Of a stretch of 64,000 nt of DNA, positions 17,149 to 25,226 are shown piece by piece; the first letter of the stretch is position 1, and each line of letters opens with the position of its first letter. Both the position numbers and the translations under genes were made by a program. Below the pieces are notes generated by a model, which saw only the letters and a list, made by a program, of their open reading frames with translations, did not search any database and was not told where the DNA came from. The stretch is from Bradyrhizobium sp. 200 (GTDB taxonomy: Bacteria > Pseudomonadota > Alphaproteobacteria > Rhizobiales > Xanthobacteraceae). The DNA lies in NCBI RefSeq assembly GCF_023100945.1, contig NZ_CP064689.1:3640001-3704000 (forward strand), given 5' to 3'.

Positions 17149-19215
17149 TCAGGGAGCGCGCAACCGGTTCGCCGCCAGCGTCTGGCGCCGAACCAGCACC
17201 AGCGCGATCAGAACGGTCGGGGCCAGGATTGCCAATCCGAGAGATGTGATCTGCCATTGCGACAGCGGCATGATGCCGCCGCCGGGCGTCGCGATCACGA
17301 AGCCGCCGATCACGAGCAATACCCGCAGCGGCCATTCCAGCGTGCCTGCGCGCCTGAGGTCGCCGACAAACACCTGATAGCCCTGAATGCCCCCGCAGAT
17401 GAACAGCGTGCCGAAGCCCGCCAGCGCCATCAGCCCGAGGCCTTCGAGATACGGGCTTGGTCCCTGCAGCACCAGCGCCGGGTTCAGCACGAAGAAGAAC
17501 GGAATGAAATAGATGATGCTGCCGACCCACATCGATTCCCATCCCGTCTTCATCGCCGGCGAGCCGGCGATGCCGGCCGCGGCAAAGGACGCGATGGCAA
17601 CCGGCGGCGTGATCGAGGACAGCATGCCCCAGTAGAAGATGAACATGTGCACGGCCATGCGGTTGAGGCCGAGTTTTTCCAGTGCAGGTGCCACCAGGAT
17701 GGCGAGGAAGATGTAGCAGGCCGTCGTCGTCAGTCCGAGCCCGAGAACGAGGCTGGTAAAGGCGCACATCACAAGCAGCAGCAACGCATTGTCGCCGGCG
17801 AGCCGCAGCAGATCGTTGGCGAGACTGGAAACCACGCCGGTCATCGAGAACGCGCCGATCAGGAGGCCGCAGCCGGCGAGGATGCCGACCAGTTCGACAA
17901 ACGTGCGGCCGTTAACCTCGAAGAACTTGTTGATGGTTGCGAGTGTCCAGCGCGTATCTTTCGAGAAAAGCTGGTTCAAGACCAGCAGCAGCGCGGTTGC
18001 GTAGAACGGCGCGTGGCTCTCGCGCTTGAAATACAGCAGCATCACGATCAAAAGCGCGATGACGAAGATGTAGTACCAGCCTTCCTTGATGGTGTCCCAG
18101 ACCTTCGGCAGCTCGGAGCGCGGAATGCCCTTCAGCCCGTGGCGCGCGGCATAGGAATCCACCTGCATGAACAGGCCGATGTAATAGAGCGTAGCGGGAA
18201 TGATCGCAGCGAGCGCGACGTCGGCGTAGCTGATGTTGAGGAACTGCGCGATCACGAACGCGGTCGCGCCCATCACCGGCGGCGCCAGCACCGCGCCGGT
18301 CGACGCGCAGGCCTCGATCGCGCCGGCATAGGAGGCGCGGAAACCGCTCTTCTTCATGACGGGAATGGTCATGGTGCCGGCGGTCAGGACGTTGGAGATG
18401 ATCGAACCGGACATCATGCCGAGCAGGCCGGAGGCGAAGATGCAGACCTTCGCCGCGCCGCCGCGGAACGTTCCGCACAGCGCAAAGGCGATGTTGATGA
18501 AGAATTTTCCGGCGCCCGTCATCATCAGCGCGGTGCCGAATACCAGAAAACCGATCACGGTGTCGGCAAAGGCCTGGATCGGAATGCCGAGCAGGCTTTC
18601 GCCCGACAGCACGTGATAGGATGTCGCCTGTTCGAGCGTCGATTGGGTGCCGCGAAACGGTCCCAGCCACTTCGCGTCGGCGAACAGCGGATAGACCGTA
18701 AACGGCAGTACGCTGAGCAGCAGGCTCCAGCCGCCCGTGCGCCGCAACGCCTCCATCAGCACCACCCACATGATGACGCCAGCGACGATCACGTCGGTCG
18801 GCGCGCCGCCGAACTCCCAGCCGGCTTCTGCGGCCTTGCGGACGCTGCGCATCAGGAGAATGGCGCAGGCGAAAGTGATGACGAAAAGCAGGATATCATA
18901 CCAGGGAATTCGATCGAGCGGCGAGCGCTCGGTTCCTGGAAAGATCAGGAACGTGAACGGCAGCATCAGCGCGATCAGGAGATAGAAATACTCCGTGTTG
19001 AGCTGCGTGTAGCCGAGGAAGAAGCGCAGCGAGAATTGCTGGTTGATGCACAGCAGGATGGTTACCGCGGTTGCAACCACCAGCGCCCAGCGCCACGCCC
19101 CGCGCAACGTTCGCACCCGCGTGACTTCGGCTTCCTGCATGTTGGCATGCGGGTCGTCGAACTCAATTCGTTTTCCGGGCGCGACTACGCTATCGCTCGC
19201 AGAAGGTGACATCAT
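17149..19215 (-). CDS. TAXI-type TRAP transporter permease, fused small and large membrane subunits
   Basis: A 688-residue integral membrane protein with about 16-18 hydrophobic segments. The N-terminal four segments correspond to DctQ and the rest to DctM; fusion is the norm in TAXI-TRAP systems. It imports organic acids using an ion gradient together with the periplasmic protein encoded just upstream at 19263-20423. The frame continues upstream to 19380, but that would overlap the partner gene; ATG 19215 (or the adjacent 19212) follows GGGGGA. The ~60-residue cytoplasmic N-terminus is hydrophilic. The substrate is unknown. Confidence 0.92.
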   Translation of the reverse strand: MMSPSASDSVVAPGKRIEFDDPHANMQEAEVTRVRTLRGAWRWALVVATAVTILLCINQQFSLRFFLGYTQLNTEYFYLLIALMLPFTFLIFPGTERSPLDRIPWYDILLFVITFACAILLMRSVRKAAEAGWEFGGAPTDVIVAGVIMWVVLMEALRRTGGWSLLLSVLPFTVYPLFADAKWLGPFRGTQSTLEQATSYHVLSGESLLGIPIQAFADTVIGFLVFGTALMMTGAGKFFINIAFALCGTFRGGAAKVCIFASGLLGMMSGSIISNVLTAGTMTIPVMKKSGFRASYAGAIEACASTGAVLAPPVMGATAFVIAQFLNISYADVALAAIIPATLYYIGLFMQVDSYAARHGLKGIPRSELPKVWDTIKEGWYYIFVIALLIVMLLYFKRESHAPFYATALLLVLNQLFSKDTRWTLATINKFFEVNGRTFVELVGILAGCGLLIGAFSMTGVVSSLANDLLRLAGDNALLLLVMCAFTSLVLGLGLTTTACYIFLAILVAPALEKLGLNRMAVHMFIFYWGMLSSITPPVAIASFAAAGIAGSPAMKTGWESMWVGSIIYFIPFFFVLNPALVLQGPSPYLEGLGLMALAGFGTLFICGGIQGYQVFVGDLRRAGTLEWPLRVLLVIGGFVIATPGGGIMPLSQWQITSLGLAILAPTVLIALVLVRRQTLAANRLRAP

Positions 19216-19262
19216 TTCCCCCGAGACGGTGTTGGCCTTCGACTTGAGCGATAGCGTCGGGG

Positions 19263-20423
19263 CTATTCGAAGCCGTTCGGCATGTTCGCCTTTGTCAGCG
19301 CCGTGGCGCGCGCCTTCATCCAGCCTTCGAGAAACGCCTTGTCGTCCGATGGCGGATTGGACTTGCCGTAGTCCGCCCAAGCCGCAGCCAGAACCTGCTG
19401 GCGCTTGAACAGCGCATTATTATGGGCGTCTTGCTCGGCGGTCCACTGACCGGCTTCCTTCAGCGCCCTCGCGGCGCCCGGATGCACCGGGACCACCCAG
19501 TTCTTGGTCTGGCGGTCGGCCGCAAGGCCGCCCGCGCCCGGCGCGGCATCCTTGTAAGCGTCGTAGCCCGTGATCATCGCCTTGGTGATGGCATAGACCT
19601 CGTCAGCGGCCAGCGATCCGTAAGACACGAAGATCGGGTAGGGATAGTTGCCGAGCTGGATCGGCTTGTCCTTGGTGATGCCGGCACCGCAGGTCGCGGT
19701 GTGCGGGAAGAAGAACGAGCCAACCTTTTTCACACGCTCCCAGCCGGCCTTGTCGCTGGCGGGCAGGGGTGGCCAGATGATGCCGCGCGGCGACGTCTCG
19801 AGTTCCTTCGCCGGGCCAGTGATGGTGGTGGCGAAGGCGGCATCGACGTCGTTGTTGATCATGCCCTTCCACATCGCGCCATAGCTCGAGAACTCGACGA
19901 CCTTGACGTCGCTTTGCTTGAGGTCGCCAAATGCGAGGACGGCGAGGGCATTCTGGTTGAGCGCCGGCGAGCCGACCACGAAGCCGACGCGCTTGCCCTT
20001 GAGCTGCTTGATTTCGGTCACGCCGGTATCCTTCGCGACACCAAGCGTAGCGGCGTTGCAGTCGACCGTGGAAAGCACCAGTTGCAGGGCTTGAGGTCCC
20101 CATTCCTTGGTGCCGAACTCGAACACGCCTTCCTGCGCGAAATAGGTGCCGGAACCCATGGCGGACATGGCCGCGCGCTTGGCGCGCAGCGGCGCCAGTC
20201 GCGCCACGTCGTTGCCGGCCGGCAGCACACGGACATCGGTGCCGTATTTGTCCTTCATCATCTTGCCGACGCCGACGGCGATGTTGAAGCCTGCGGTGCC
20301 GGTGTCATAGGCGGTGACCACCATGGTCGGCGGCAGCTTGACGTCTTCGGAATAGGCCGGCGAGGCCAGCACTGAGATGCCTGCAAGGGCGATTGGCGCG
20401 AGCGCCTTCAACCGGTGAATCAT
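19263..20423 (-). CDS. TAXI family TRAP transporter solute-binding protein
   Basis: Periplasmic substrate-binding protein of 386 residues. It starts at ATG 20423 after GAGGGA and has a Sec signal peptide (MIHRLKALAPIALAGISVLA, cleaved around SPAYSE). TAXI family features include MVVTAYDTGTAGFNIAVG early in the mature protein and GTYFAQEG. Upstream in-frame Met codons would remove the signal-peptide layout. It supplies the adjacent permease gene 47 bp downstream. A biotin-carrier protein gene lies upstream on the same strand, linking uptake to carboxylation by context. Confidence 0.92.
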   Translation of the reverse strand: MIHRLKALAPIALAGISVLASPAYSEDVKLPPTMVVTAYDTGTAGFNIAVGVGKMMKDKYGTDVRVLPAGNDVARLAPLRAKRAAMSAMGSGTYFAQEGVFEFGTKEWGPQALQLVLSTVDCNAATLGVAKDTGVTEIKQLKGKRVGFVVGSPALNQNALAVLAFGDLKQSDVKVVEFSSYGAMWKGMINNDVDAAFATTITGPAKELETSPRGIIWPPLPASDKAGWERVKKVGSFFFPHTATCGAGITKDKPIQLGNYPYPIFVSYGSLAADEVYAITKAMITGYDAYKDAAPGAGGLAADRQTKNWVVPVHPGAARALKEAGQWTAEQDAHNNALFKRQQVLAAAWADYGKSNPPSDDKAFLEGWMKARATALTKANMPNGFE

Positions 20424-20583
20424 AGTTTTTCCCTCAGATGGTTTCGCGATGCGAAATTCGCTCGTTAGCATTGATCATGTCATCGGCTGCTGGCGATGGC
20501 AACGTTAGGTGCGCTTGCGTCAACACCAGAGCTGGACAGATTGTCGCGGAGTTCGTTCGAAGAGAGCTTATGCCGTGATCCGG

Positions 20584-20805
20584 TTAAGCTTCGATGATCG
20601 CAACGACCTGTCCTTCAGCGATGACGTCGTCGAGTTTTACAAGGATAGCCTTGATTCTTCCTGCCGTCGTCGACGTCACCGGAATTTCCATCTTCATCGC
20701 TTCGACGAAAGCAATCTCGTCTCCGTCGCCGACATTGCCGCCGGTTGTGACGGGAAGCGCGCACACGCGGCCGGCGACTTCAGTGACGATCTTGATGTCC
20801 GGCAT
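20584..20805 (-). CDS. Free-standing biotin carboxyl carrier protein (biotin/lipoyl domain)
   Basis: A 73-residue single-domain carrier. The biotinylation motif EAMKMEIP places the modified lysine at about residue 42, and the second half (GRIKAILVKLDDVIAEGQVVAIIE) completes the hammerhead fold. It would shuttle CO2 between a biotin carboxylase and a carboxyltransferase; a carboxyltransferase is encoded across the divergent promoter at 21846. No biotin carboxylase gene is in the window. The start follows CGGGAGGAC-type purines at about 20812-20820. Probably in the same operon as the TAXI-TRAP genes. Confidence 0.92.
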   Translation of the reverse strand: MPDIKIVTEVAGRVCALPVTTGGNVGDGDEIAFVEAMKMEIPVTSTTAGRIKAILVKLDDVIAEGQVVAIIEA

Positions 20806-20901
20806 TTCCGTCCTCCCGGGGACCGTCTGACGGACTGGCTGTCCTCGTGAACGGCTTTTTGTTGTGGCGGCAGATTGCCTGAGGTAGTTTGTTCTGCAAG
20901 T

Positions 20902-20926
20902 GGAATTTTATTCCGCAGGGCGGAAT
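20902..20926. promoter_or_regulatory. Overlapping palindromes, probable IclR-family operator
   Basis: GGAAT-TTT-ATTCC (20902-20914) is a perfect 5-3-5 inverted repeat, and it shares its right half with the perfect 7-3-7 inverted repeat ATTCCGC-AGG-GCGGAAT (20910-20926). IclR-family proteins bind palindromes of this TGGAA/TTCC type. It lies between the divergent biotin-carrier and IclR genes, so it is well placed to control both directions. Confidence 0.7.
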
Positions 20927-20938
20927 GGAGCCATAAAG

Positions 20939-21916
20939 ATGGGAAGACGCTCGGAACGGCTAAGCAAACAGGGAATGCTCGCCAGCGATCTGGCGGGCGA
21001 GGGTGATGTGATCCAGGTGGTGTCGCGGGCGTTCGACGTCTTGCGCTGCTTCGAGGGTCATGAAGCCAGGCTAGGCAATCTGGAAATTTCCAGTCGCTGC
21101 GGCCTGCCGCGGTCGACAGTATCGCGGCTTACCCACACGCTGACGCGGATGGGCCAGCTCGTCTATCTGCCGCGCGACCAGAAATACCGGATCGGTCCGA
21201 GCGCGGTGGCGATGAGCACCTCGATGATGAAGGGCTTGCAGCTCCGCAATCTGATCCGGCTGCGGCTGCAGGACGTCGCCGATCAATTGCCGGGCACCGT
21301 CGGCTTCGTGATTCCCGATCGCTATCATCTGGTCTATCTCGAATTCGCGCGCGCAGCGAACGCGCTCGGGCTGCACGAAGGCACCGGCAGCCGCATCTCG
21401 ATGACGAGCACCGCGGCCGGCTTTGCCTACACCGCAGCGCTCGATACCGATGTCGGCGATGCCTTGATCGCCGAAATGGAGCGCGAGATCCCGGGAAACG
21501 CCGGGCTCTTGAAGTCGCGCATCGAAGACAACCGCCGCCATTTGCGCGAACACGGCTATGTCGTGGGCTGCGGCACCTGGAGCCCGCATATCAATGGCTG
21601 CGCGGTGCCGGTATGGTCGCCGCAATATCAAACCTTCGTCGTCGTGACGATCGGCCTGCTCTCGGCGATGTTTGATGAGAAGCGGCTGCACAGGGAAGTG
21701 GCGCCGCAGATGCTCGAGCTCGGCGTTGCGATCGGCGGCCTGCTCGAAGGCGCCGAGGGCGACATCTTCACAAACCGCATGGAAAGAAAGCCGCTTCCGG
21801 TGCCGACCCACAATAACAACAAGATCATCAAGACGGAGGATACGAATGAACTGGAAGCCGGAGCTCGACGAGCTCGCTCGGCGCGAAGCGTTCGCGCGCG
21901 AGATGGGAGGCGTTGA
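20939..21916 (+). CDS. IclR family transcriptional regulator
   Basis: A 325-residue regulator: winged helix-turn-helix at ~25-90 (LGNLEISSRCGLPRSTVSRLTHTL region) and an IclR effector-binding domain at ~100-290. ATG 20939 was chosen because the alternative GTG at 20900 would put the coding region over the palindromic operator. Its 3' end runs 71 bp into the carboxyltransferase gene in another frame. The last ~40 residues beyond the effector domain are Arg-rich and probably unstructured. It likely regulates itself, the carboxyltransferase and the divergent TAXI-TRAP operon. Confidence 0.9.
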   Translation: MGRRSERLSKQGMLASDLAGEGDVIQVVSRAFDVLRCFEGHEARLGNLEISSRCGLPRSTVSRLTHTLTRMGQLVYLPRDQKYRIGPSAVAMSTSMMKGLQLRNLIRLRLQDVADQLPGTVGFVIPDRYHLVYLEFARAANALGLHEGTGSRISMTSTAAGFAYTAALDTDVGDALIAEMEREIPGNAGLLKSRIEDNRRHLREHGYVVGCGTWSPHINGCAVPVWSPQYQTFVVVTIGLLSAMFDEKRLHREVAPQMLELGVAIGGLLEGAEGDIFTNRMERKPLPVPTHNNNKIIKTEDTNELEAGARRARSARSVRARDGRR

Positions 21917-23405
21917 CAAGGTCAAGCGCCAGCATGACCAGGGCCGGCTCACGGTTCGTGAGCGCATCGACAGACTGATCGACAAGAATTCCTTCCACGA
22001 GATCGGCGCGATTTCCGGCATCGCCGAATACGACGAAAACAGCGAACTCAAGCACCTGACGCCGGCCAACTGCGTGTTCGGCCGCGGCAAGGTCGACGGC
22101 CGCACCGTGGTCGTCGTCGGCGACGATTTCACCGTGCGCGGCGGTTCGGCCGACGCTTCGATTTCCGCCAAGCCGCTAATGGCCGAAGAGATGGCGCATG
22201 ATTTCCGCCTGCCGATCGTTCGCGTGATCGAAGGCTCGGGCGGCGGCGGCTCGGTGAAGACGATCGAAACGCGCGGGGCGGCCAATCTGCCCGGCGGGGT
22301 CGGCGGCACGCGCTGGTACTGGTTCACGACCGCGAACATGGCGCGCGTGCCCGTGGTTGCGCTCGGGCTCGGTTCGGTTGCGGGCCTTGGTGCGGCGCGG
22401 CTTGCCGCCAGTCATTACTCGGTCATGACGCGGAACTCCGCGATGTTCGTCGCGGGACCGCCGGTGGTGAAGCGGCTCGGCCAGGATCTGACGAAAGCGG
22501 AACTTGGCGGCGCCGAGATCCAGACCCGCGCCGGCGGCGTCGACGATGCCGTCGACACCGAGGAAGAGGCGTTCGAGCGCGCCAGGCGTTTCCTGTCCTA
22601 TCTGCCATCATCGGTGTACGACCTGCCGCCGACCACGCCCTGTACCGACGATCCGGAGCGCGCGGAAGAATCGCTGTTGAAGGCGGTGCCCCGCAATCGC
22701 CGCCAGGTCTACAAGATGCGCCCGGTCATCGACGCCGTGGTCGACAAGGGCTCGTTCTTCGAGGTCAACGCCAACTTCGGTCGCCCCATCATTACCGGGC
22801 TTGCCCGCCTCGAAGGCCGCGCCGTGCTGCTGCTCGCCAGCGATCCCTTCCACTATGGCGGGTCGTGGACGGCGGAGGCGTGCCAGAAGGTGGTGCGCTG
22901 GGTCGATTTCGCAGAAACCTTCCATCTGCCGGTGGTCTATCTGATGGATTGCCCCGGTTTCATGATCGGGCTCGAGGCCGAGAAGTCGGCGACCATTCGC
23001 CACGGGGTGCGCGCGATGGCGGCGGTCAACCAGAGCACGGTGCCCTGGTGCACCATCATCGTGCGCAACGCGTTCGGCGTGGCCGGCGTCGTGCACCAGC
23101 CGGCCAACCGCTATTCGATGCGCTATGCCTGGCCGTCGGCCTATTGGGGCTCGCTGCCGCTGGAAGGCGGCATCGAGGCGGCCTATCGCGCCGACATCGA
23201 CGCTGCGGATGATCCGACCGCGAAGCTGAAGGAGATCGAGGAGCGTCTCAACAAGCTGCGCTCGCCGTTCCGTTCGGCCGAGAAGTTCTGGGTCGAAGAG
23301 GTGATCGATCCTAGCAAGACGCGCTCGCTATTGTGCGAATTCGCGCGATTGGCGGAGCCGATCCGCAACGTCGGGCCGCCGAGCAACATGTCGACGCGGC
23401 CGTGA
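21846..23405 (+). CDS. Acyl-CoA carboxylase carboxyltransferase (beta) subunit
   Basis: A 519-residue biotin-dependent carboxyltransferase of the propionyl-/methylcrotonyl-CoA carboxylase type, with two crotonase-like halves. Visible elements are RLTVRERIDRLID near the N-terminus, GGGSVKTIETRGAANLPGG (in parts) for acyl-CoA binding, and VVYLMDCPGFMIG with the carboxybiotin-binding loop in the C-terminal half. ATG 21846 follows ACGGAGGATACGA; the open frame extends further upstream inside the IclR gene but without a ribosome site. It probably works with the small biotin carrier encoded at 20584. Confidence 0.92.
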   Translation: MNWKPELDELARREAFAREMGGVDKVKRQHDQGRLTVRERIDRLIDKNSFHEIGAISGIAEYDENSELKHLTPANCVFGRGKVDGRTVVVVGDDFTVRGGSADASISAKPLMAEEMAHDFRLPIVRVIEGSGGGGSVKTIETRGAANLPGGVGGTRWYWFTTANMARVPVVALGLGSVAGLGAARLAASHYSVMTRNSAMFVAGPPVVKRLGQDLTKAELGGAEIQTRAGGVDDAVDTEEEAFERARRFLSYLPSSVYDLPPTTPCTDDPERAEESLLKAVPRNRRQVYKMRPVIDAVVDKGSFFEVNANFGRPIITGLARLEGRAVLLLASDPFHYGGSWTAEACQKVVRWVDFAETFHLPVVYLMDCPGFMIGLEAEKSATIRHGVRAMAAVNQSTVPWCTIIVRNAFGVAGVVHQPANRYSMRYAWPSAYWGSLPLEGGIEAAYRADIDAADDPTAKLKEIEERLNKLRSPFRSAEKFWVEEVIDPSKTRSLLCEFARLAEPIRNVGPPSNMSTRP

Positions 23406-23409
23406 GCGA

Positions 23410-23466
23410 GCGAATGGCGAATGGCGAGTGGGGTTTTCCATTCGCTATTCGCTACTCACCATTCGC
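23410..23466. repeat. Inverted repeat between convergent genes, possible two-way terminator
   Basis: GCGAATGGCGAATGG-like units on the left and CCATTCGCTATTCGC-like units on the right form a long imperfect hairpin around GGTTTT. It occupies almost the whole 65-bp gap between the convergent carboxyltransferase and MFS genes. The position suits a bidirectional terminator, although no U-tract is obvious. Confidence 0.7.
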
Positions 23467-23470
23467 TCCT

Positions 23471-24754
23471 TCACGCCGCCGCCACCGGCTTTGGCCGCGA
23501 GATCGCCAGCACGATCAGCGCGGCGACGATGCAGAGCGCACCGGCGACGAAGAAGGCCGGCAGGTAGGACTGCAGCACCGTTCGCGACAGGCCGGCGCCG
23601 AATGCCGCGACACCCGCACCGAGCTGATGGCCGGCGAAAATCCAGCCGAACACCAGGTTGGCGCGCTCGGCGCCAAAGCGCTGCGCGGTGAGCCGCACCG
23701 TCGGCGGCACGGTCGCGATCCAGTCGAGCCCGTAGAACATCGCAAACAGCGACAGGCCGTAGAGCGTGAAATCGGAGAAGGGCAGGAACAGGAGCGACAG
23801 GCCGCGCAGACCGTAGTACCAGAACAGTAGCTTGCGATTGTCGTAACGGTCCGACAGCCAGCCCGAGGCGATGGCGCCGACGAAATCGAAAATGCCCATC
23901 GCTGCGAGCAGGCTCGCCGCCTGCACCTGCGGAATGCCGAAATCGAGGCACATCGGAATCAGATGCACCTGCACCAGGCCGTTGGTCGAGGCGCCGCAGA
24001 TGAAGAAGGTGGCGAACAGGATCCAGAACACGCCCGACTTCGAGGCATCACGGAGCGTGCCGAGCGCTGCCGCCATGATCGGCGTATTGTTCGGCGGTGG
24101 CGCCGGCAGCGGCTCGGTGCCTTCGTCGCCGAACGGCCGCAAGCCCACGTCGCTCGGCCGGTCGCGCATGACCATCAGCACGGCGAAGGCGGCCACGCCC
24201 AGCATCACGCAGACCAGCGCCAGCGCGATCCGCCAGCCATAGGCATCGGTCAGGCTTGCCAGCAGCGGCAGGAACGCAAGCTGCCCGGTCGCAACGCTCG
24301 CGGTGAGGATGCCGACCACAAGCCCGCGCCGCGCCGCGAACCAGCGCGCGGCAATCGTCGCGCCCAGCACCAGCGCCGTCATGCCGGTGCCGAGCCCGAT
24401 CACCACGCCCCACAGCAGCATCAGGTGCCAGACCTGCGTCATCGCCAGCGACGCGACGAGCCCGGATACGACGATCAGCAGCGCCAACAGCGTCACATTG
24501 CGCAGGCCGTAGCGGTTCATCAGCGCGGCGGCGAAGGGCGCCATCAGCCCGAACAGGATGAAGCGGATCGACAGCGCCGAGGAAATCTCCGCCACGGTCC
24601 AGCCGAATTCCTTCTGCAGGGGCACGATGAAGACGCCGGGCGCGCCGACCGTGCCGGCGGAGATCAGGGCGGTGAGGAAGGTCACGGCGACCATCACCCA
24701 GCCGTAATGGATGTTGCGGCGGGCGAGGGCGGCTGACAGCCAGTTCGAGATCAT
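23471..24754 (-). CDS. MFS transporter, oxalate/monocarboxylate-like
   Basis: A 427-residue major facilitator with twelve hydrophobic segments. The N-terminus NIHYGWVMVAVTFLT and the first-half GPLAATTAAP-like layout are typical of OFA/monocarboxylate-type MFS proteins in catabolic clusters. A central cytoplasmic loop (RDRPSDVGLRPFGDEGTEPLP) separates two six-helix bundles. It probably imports a carboxylate used by the monooxygenase cluster encoded upstream on the same strand, but a 286-bp gap with AT-rich palindromes suggests a separate promoter. Confidence 0.85.
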   Translation of the reverse strand: MISNWLSAALARRNIHYGWVMVAVTFLTALISAGTVGAPGVFIVPLQKEFGWTVAEISSALSIRFILFGLMAPFAAALMNRYGLRNVTLLALLIVVSGLVASLAMTQVWHLMLLWGVVIGLGTGMTALVLGATIAARWFAARRGLVVGILTASVATGQLAFLPLLASLTDAYGWRIALALVCVMLGVAAFAVLMVMRDRPSDVGLRPFGDEGTEPLPAPPPNNTPIMAAALGTLRDASKSGVFWILFATFFICGASTNGLVQVHLIPMCLDFGIPQVQAASLLAAMGIFDFVGAIASGWLSDRYDNRKLLFWYYGLRGLSLLFLPFSDFTLYGLSLFAMFYGLDWIATVPPTVRLTAQRFGAERANLVFGWIFAGHQLGAGVAAFGAGLSRTVLQSYLPAFFVAGALCIVAALIVLAISRPKPVAAA

Positions 24755-24914
24755 TGAACCTCAGAGGATTCCAGAGGGAAGATTGGTTTGGTTGGCTTGC
24801 ACATTCTGGCGTGACGGCAGTCTGGCTGAAATGTCATACTTCCCTCATTTCAGGACATACCGGGGAAACGCTGGCGCCGAGATCGATCCGAGCGGTGGCC
24901 AGCTTCAAAATTAG

Positions 24915-24933
24915 ATTATACCTATAATATTAT
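24915..24933. promoter_or_regulatory. AT-rich overlapping palindromes upstream of the MFS gene
   Basis: ATTATA-CC-TATAAT (24915-24928) has perfect arms and overlaps the perfect palindrome ATAATATTAT (24924-24933). Such an AT-rich island is exceptional in this GC-rich window. It lies 160 bp upstream of the MFS start and 100 bp after the DUF2783 stop, so it may be a promoter or operator. The rest of the 24755-25040 gap shows nothing I recognise. Confidence 0.35.
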
Positions 24934-25040
24934 GCACTGGAAAAAATCGCAACGGACCATCCCATGAAAAATCCCCGCTGCTCGCATGAGAGAAATTGAT
25001 CGATCGGCGTCCCTGAGGCAGGGATTGTCGCGAACGGTTG

Positions 25041-25226
25041 CTATTCCAGCCCTTCGAGGGCGGTCTCGATGGCCTTTTTGAAGGCCGCGATGTCGCCGAG
25101 TTCGTGGCCGAGCACGAGCGCAAGCTTGGTCAGAAACAGCGCTTCGCGCGCGGGTCCGGCCTGATCGATTGCGGTTGCCAGCGTCTCGTAGGCGGTCTCG
25201 AAGTCCTCGAACGGCATGGCGCTCAT
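25041..25226 (-). CDS. DUF2783 family protein
   Basis: A 61-residue acidic, helical protein (MPFEDFETAYETLATAIDQ, then LTKLALVLGHELGDIAAFKKAI). DUF2783 proteins are usually encoded beside FAD monooxygenases of the MhpA type, and this one is: its ATG overlaps the monooxygenase stop by four bases (25223-25226). An upstream in-frame start would lie inside the monooxygenase gene. Translational coupling suggests a subunit, stabiliser or maturation factor; the function is not known to me. Confidence 0.82.
   Translation of the reverse strand: MSAMPFEDFETAYETLATAIDQAGPAREALFLTKLALVLGHELGDIAAFKKAIETALEGLE

Noticed and set aside
17257..19209. Plus-strand open frame of 650 codons opposite the TRAP permease
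   Set aside because: Highly charged shadow composition (Arg, Gln, Glu, His); the minus strand encodes a clear membrane protein.
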